From Myotis daubentonii (lineage: Eukaryota > Chordata > Mammalia > Chiroptera > Vespertilionidae), in NCBI RefSeq assembly GCF_963259705.1, contig NC_081844.1:15733715-15797714 (forward strand): a stretch of DNA of 64,000 bases. The letters are read 5' to 3'. Under the pieces are notes generated by a model. The model did no database searches. It saw only the letters and a list, made by a program, of their open reading frames with translations, and was not told the DNA's origin. The position numbers and the translations under genes are program-made. Positions 58,975 through 64,000 of this stretch are shown piece after piece (position 1 is the first letter of the stretch; each line of letters opens with the position of its first letter).

Positions 58975-59686
58975 AAATAAGTTCCACACAATGTTTGTGT
59001 AATGTGCTCCGATATTTTTTATGTTCTATTTCATTTTTTATAGAATGACCCACTTTAATTGATTTCATGACTAATTTTAATATATGTTTACAATGGACTA
59101 ATGAGTAGCAGTTTACATGTCAACGATGGGTAGATATTCTACATAGACCTTAGTTTGAAAAACACTTATCTAGAAATTTATTACAAATATTCAGACTATA
59201 AGCTAATACCCATTACTTTAACCAGGTTAGAGATAGTGTTATTTGGTTGGTTTTTTTGTGGGTTATAATAAATACAGAAGGGGCAGTTGTAGCAAGCACT
59301 AGTCCTATTCTTTTAGATTTGCAAACTATCAATCATTTTGAAAACCCAAATAGATAAAAGCTTATACTGAGATATTCGGTGTGTTAGTAATTAGAGAAAA
59401 GCAGATTAAACCAATTGTGAGGTGCCATTTCATAGCCATCAAACTGGCAAGAATTTTAAGGACTGGCAGTGCCAAGTATCTGAGGATGAAAGGCAGTGGG
59501 AACCAGCATCCACTTCTGGGGCCTGTGAGGTGTATAAAACGATGCCACCATTTTGGAGATGTATGCAGTACCTCCCACAGTTGGAGGCGGACCTGCCCCC
59601 TCACCCAGAGAAACTCCTGCACCCGTGGAACAGGTGACATGCAAGGACACAGGATGTTAGTTACTTCATCCTTTATAAATGCCCAG

Positions 59687-59935
59687 CCTTAAAGCAGGGG
59701 TGGGGAACATTTGTGCTGCCAAGGGCCATTTGGATATTTATAACATCATTTTCGGGCCGTACAAAATTATCAACTTAAAAATTAGCCTGTTATGGTGACC
59801 AATGTCACCTCAATAAATTTAATTAAAATTTTTTTAATTAGCCTGTTATATTTGGTCATATATTTAGTTAACTCATCCCTAATGCAACAGGCCAAATGAT
59901 CTCGCGGCTTTCTATGGCCCACCCCTGCTCTAAAG
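59687..59935. mobile_element. hAT-type MITE, 233 bp, with 8-bp TSD
   Basis: Terminal inverted repeats CAGGGGTGGG (59695-59704) and CCCACCCCTG (59918-59927). Flanking 8-mers CCTTAAAG and CTCTAAAG agree at six of eight bases, the TSD length of hAT transposons. Interior 'ggccatttggatatttata' and 'caggccaaatgatctcgcg' resemble abundant bat hAT MITEs as I remember them. No transposase coding. Confidence 0.85.
59780..59849 (+). mobile_element. Tiny L1 3'-end insertion (42 bp) inside the MITE, 14-bp TSD
   Basis: AATTAGCCTGTTAT at 59780-59793 and 59836-59849 brackets 42 bases ending CAATAAATTTAATTAAAA plus T's. That terminus nearly matches the 3' end of the half-L1 at 50.48 kb (CAATAAAGATTTAATTAAAA). 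A severely 5'-truncated L1 insertion is the simplest reading. Confidence 0.7.
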
Positions 59936-60081
59936 AATGGGTAAATGTGCTACCTCTACATAATGAAATATGTAGTAGTTAAAAGGAATGAAGTAGAGCT
60001 ATGTGTATCAGCATGGACAGATCTGAAAACCTAATGCTGAACATAAAAAGCTAGTTTCAAAATGTTACATTCAGTATTGTA

Positions 60082-60084
<3 letters not shown>

Positions 60085-60140
<56 letters not shown>
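60085..60140. repeat. (TA)28 microsatellite
   Basis: Fifty-six bases of alternating T and A; cruciform-prone. Confidence 0.97.
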
Positions 60141-60144
<4 letters not shown>

Positions 60145-60450
60145 TCAGACCTTTAAAACAATACTTCATTGTGCTTATAGATATAAAGTTATATAGTAAA
60201 AATGTGTGGGAATACTAAACACTAAATCCAGGGTAGTGATTACATTTAGGGTAACAAGGAGGGAGAGGGAGAGGAGGAACTGGAATCAGGCTGTAGTCCT
60301 CAGAGCTTCCTCGGGATCTGTGCTGATGTACCATTTAAAGAACAAGTATGGCTTCGTGTAAGAATTTGACTATGCTAGGTGGTGGGTACATCAGTATTAT
60401 GTATACTCTGTAATTTTTCTAATTGTTTGCAATACTATATAATTTTTGTC

Positions 60451-63400
60451 ATGCCTGCCCTGGCCACCCCTCGTGGCTAGGGCTGACCTCACTGTTCATA
60501 GCAAGGGAATTACTGCCTCCTGTGGGCAATAGGTGGGGGTGACCTAGGGAGGTGGCTTGGAAATAAGTGTCTATCTCAGATCTCCTTTCACTGCTTTCCA
60601 GGGGGCAAACCTTCAGCAGAGAGAGGAAAAGGAAGAGTGAAAGCTCTTTTTAAGATTCCTGGTGGGTGAGAGTCAGAAGTGAAAATGAGACTAGGGAGAG
60701 TGCTCAGAAGCTAGGCAGCTGGGCTGGTGCTTCTCAGAGTGCGTGCATCTGAGCCGCTGTGAACCACCCTCAGAGTGGAAGGTGCCATCAGAGGGTTCTC
60801 TCCGGCTTGTCAAGTGAGCAGGACTCATCTTTCACCTCAGAGTGCCTTATGTTTCCCTTCTGTGAAATGTGGAAACCCACTCTCTACCTCTCTCTGTCCT
60901 AACAGGTTAAAATGAAAAGATGTGACAACTTGTCTGTCAAATATTAGGAGTTTCTCAAAGAGCTGCCAGGAAAAAGAAAAAACAGGAACTTTAGACTACC
61001 TTTCTGAACTGCCTGCCTTCCTCTCTTCTCTTGACCTTCAGGTGCTCCATCAGCCTCCAGATTTCTTCCACTAGTCTTTTTACTTTTCAGGAGGAAGTCA
61101 CCACTCAATTTTAAGCAAATATTTTAACTTGGACCTGGTAGTGGTGCATTCTGGTATGAGACTGCTGCTTTCCCTGAAAACAAACAAAATCATTTCAGAT
61201 TCGCCAGCCATACTGATCACTGTGTAACTTTGTGCAGGTCACCCCTCTGGGCCTCAGTTTGGTCATCATCATCGAAAAATATTTGCAACAAATACTTACA
61301 GGCTGATTACTACATATCAAGAACACTTTTAATCATTAAAAACACATTTAGCCTCACGGCAACCCTATAAGATAGGTATAGTATTGTCCTACTTTGCTAG
61401 TATAGACAAGGAAACTGGGACACAGGGAAGCTAGCTGATACATATGTTCAAGGTCTCTTGAACTGGCAGTTGCCAGAGCCAGAACTTGAACCCAAGCCAT
61501 CTGGCTCCAGAGTCTACCCCCTTATCCAGTGCACTGTCTCTTGTGTGAAACACAGGAGTGCACCACTTTAAATGAAATGATGGATCTGAAGCACCGAGCA
61601 CAGAAACCTACGATAGCAGATACTCAATAAATGGTGGCTTCAATTAGATGATCTCACTCAACATTCTGTGATTCATTCTGTCTTTCCTTTCAGAGGTCAG
61701 CCTGGGGAGCAGTGGGGAAGGACAGATCATAACTGAGCTGAGTGGTTGCTCTGGTCCAAGTCACAGAGTCATGCCTTTTATTTTTAAACACATGCATACC
61801 TCCTCAGCCTGGTGGCAAGTCAGGGTAGTGTTCTATGTGCTCTGGTGTTGGATCCGGCTAATTTAGGGAAAGCGCTGAGGTGGGGCTGGACAGGCTGTGG
61901 ACATAGGCACTGGAAATAGATCATTTACTGCTCAGTTCATTTCCTGTTCTGATGGGGTCTCTCATGTCCTTGCTCCGGCTGAACTTTCCTTGGCCCATTG
62001 GCATTGTGGCCAGCTGGCCCTTCAGAGAGAATGGCAGCCAACAGCAGCTGCTCTGCCAGAGCCAGCTGACTCCATAAGCCCTGCCCTGGCCCAGGCCCTT
62101 GCTTTTCTCTCTGATTGTCTAAGTGGTGGTAGTCTTGGAGAGGTCTCAGACCAGACAAGGCAATGTGATCCAAGGATCGGGTAACAGAAGGATGGGGGAG
62201 GAGGGCTTGTCCCTCCCGGCTGCAGAAGCTGCTGCCTTTCGCCCACCTTCCTGCTCTTGCCCAGACAGTGACTCAGGCCCAGACCACTCCCCTGGGAGCC
62301 AGGATTTCACCCACTATCAACTGCGCCTACGCTCCCACAGCCCTCCCTTCATTCTCACATCCCTCCCCCCACTACTGCCATCTTTGCTCGGCTGAAGATA
62401 CTAGAAAGATATAGGTGGGGTAGACTGAATCATTGCAGGGCGCTTTCCACCCCCAAGCCAAGCTTAGACTCATTCACACTCAGTAGAAACAATCCTGGAG
62501 GCCCAGTGAAGGCCAGGGAAGAATACATAAATTTTAGCTTCTTTACACTTTTTGTAATGGAAGTGGAGGACTCTCCAAAGGCAGGGCTTGAAGGATCTGC
62601 TGGGGTGACCAGGGGATTCCCACCCAACTGCCATCTGGGCCTGCCTCTTGTCTCTCTGCATCTGCAGTAGAGGGGGTGGAGAAACAAAGGATTGAGAAAC
62701 CTAGCGAATTGAAAATGCAAAAGAGCTGTTTTTGTAAATAGAAATTACACAAGAGCAGGAGTTTTTTTGGAAAGGTTTTACTGAGACAGAATTAGCCAAC
62801 TGGCATCATGCTGCTAATAGAGATATTTACTGTTTGAAAAGTATATTTGTAGCTTTGGAGAACATCCTGTTGACTTTTCTTCATTGTGAAGGAAAATAGA
62901 ACCTTTTTCCCCCTTTTCCCTCTGTACACAGAACTTTTTTCTTTTCTGAGGGGGGGCACATTGGGGGTTGGAGAAGGGTAGGCTTGAGAGAAATGTTTTC
63001 TTCATTTGCTGCCGAGACCAAAATATCCCTTCTCCTGCCCTCTGGTGCTCATATTTATGGAATGGGAAGCAGAACCAAGGAAGGAATCTGCTCCAGATGC
63101 CGGGAGCTCAGAGCCCTCTTGATTTCTTTCGGAACCTAGAGATTCTCTGGGGAACAAGCCCTGTCTTCTCTCTAGACCTCTGCTGGCCCACCAGGTTTTG
63201 AGGGGAGGACCTGGTGGAGGGGAAAATGGGGAGGAGAGGAAAAAAGTTCTCAAGCCCTGCGAGCCTGCCCATGGCCTGGAGGCTGCCAGCCTCGGCCCGT
63301 GGTCCCAGCTGGACCAGGCCACACTGCTCTGGGAGAAGCTGTGATGCCCTCACTCTTGCCACGTGCTTTCCAAAGCCGCTGTTTCCCCTGCAGGAGTCCC

Positions 63401-64000
63401 TGCGTGCCAGTAGGCGACTAGAACCCCAAGCCTGGAATCGGGAAATCACTGAGAAGGGGCAGAAGAGCTGATTGAAGTGCCACTGTTGCTCTTCCTTCTC
63501 ACTTTCCCTCACCACCTTCCACCACTTAAGTGGCAGAGAATCTGATGCCTCTATCAGGTGCCTGCCCTGGTTATCTGGCTATTTCTCTGGCAGAATGGAA
63601 CATATCTACCATTTGGCAGCCTCAGGATAAACCCTGAGACTCTTCTCCCTTCGTGTTTCCTCTTAGGCTCTTTAAAATGTTTTCCCTTGACCCACACTCT
63701 GGTAACCTCACCAGGCTTTCCTGCCAATACCAAAGGCCAGCTCTGTTTTCTTGGTCTCCACTGAATGTCCTTTTCCCTTGACCCCAGCTGGTTCTTGTGG
63801 CTGGTGATATCCTTTTTAGGTTTTGTTTCAGTAAGATAAGGATTGGGAGACCAAAGACAATGATATTACCTTTCTTTGTTCTTTATATGGCCTTATCCAA
63901 GAAGAGTTTTTTTCAGGAACCTTAAATTAGAGTATGGTATTTTATAGGGCCCCTGGGGCAATATACTTATTTTACTCATTCATTCAGTGCTTACTGTGCA
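60451..64000 (+). other. BIN3: BIN3 intron 1, to window end
   Basis: No exon seen. Minus-strand MIR at about 61.27-61.53 kb ('aaggaaactgggacacagg', 'gccagagccagaacttgaa') with an L2-type end at about 61.60-61.64 kb. The final bases at about 63.97 kb ('ttactcattcattcagtg') look like the start of another old repeat. Confidence 0.55.

Larger units (their letters stand above)
59370..60450 (+). repeat. Old mammalian L1 (L1M-type) 3' region, interrupted
   Basis: 'agagaaaagcagattaaac', 'gaggtgccatttcatagcc', 'atcaaactggcaagaattt', 'aggatgaaaggcagtggga', then after the MITE 'ttaaaaggaatgaagtaga', 'cagcatggacagatctgaa' and 'gggtagtgattacatttag'. This is the order of the L1M ORF2 end and 3' UTR. It is broken by a hAT MITE (59695-59927) and a (TA)n tract. 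Confidence 0.8.

Noticed and set aside
60720..60850. Possible MER5-type DNA transposon fragment ('tgcttctcagagtgcgtgc')
   Set aside because: Only a short stretch resembles the family and neither terminal repeat is clear.
53191..64000. Search for BIN3 exon 2
   Set aside because: No stretch encoding I-P-F-K-I-G-Q after an AG acceptor was found; exon 2 most likely lies beyond the window.

Overview
This is a mammalian nuclear DNA window, and its repeats point to a vesper bat (Vespertilionidae). It carries at least nine VES tRNA-derived SINEs, a non-autonomous HeliBat-type Helitron (5' TC, 3' hairpin plus CTAG, inserted between A and T), a hAT-type MITE and recent L1 insertions with perfect target-site duplications (TSDs). 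Among mammals, active Helitrons are known essentially only from vesper bats. The species cannot be fixed from the sequence.

Three protein genes are recognisable, all on the + strand. The order matches my memory of human 8p21.3 (PEBP4 - EGR3 - BIN3 in the direction of transcription). (1) The terminal coding exon of PEBP4 lies at 9181-9377, and everything to its left is PEBP4 intron. (2) EGR3 is complete: promoter about 27.15-27.29 kb, coding exons 27808-27961 and 29261-30270, 387 residues with three C2H2 zinc fingers, and a long AU-rich 3' UTR to about 32.93 kb. (3) BIN3 contributes only its first coding exon (ATG AGC TG|G, 53183-53190) inside a CpG-rich, TATA-less promoter. The window from 53191 to the end is BIN3 intron 1.

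The space between genes is non-coding. 9.45-24.9 kb is old MIR/L2-type repeats, VES SINEs, the Helitron and microsatellites, with AT-rich homeodomain-motif patches that may be conserved enhancers. 24.9-27.2 kb is the CpG-rich EGR3 upstream region, which contains a CArG-box cluster. 33-52.8 kb is intergenic and holds a 1.9 kb L1-derived element with an intact ORF1 but no ORF2. 52.86-52.97 kb is a 16-bp minisatellite abutting the BIN3 promoter.

The observations most worth following are: the 39-codon upstream ORF in the EGR3 leader, which encodes a glycine tract and ends in an ATGA overlap with the EGR3 start; the half-L1 element with a perfect 19-bp TSD; the Helitron carrying an exon-like ORF with a splice donor; the CArG cluster 2 kb upstream of EGR3; and the BIN3 promoter minisatellite. 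No prokaryotic-type system, CRISPR array or rRNA/tRNA gene was seen. Family names for old repeats and all statements on transcript ends rest on recognition by eye, not on database searches.
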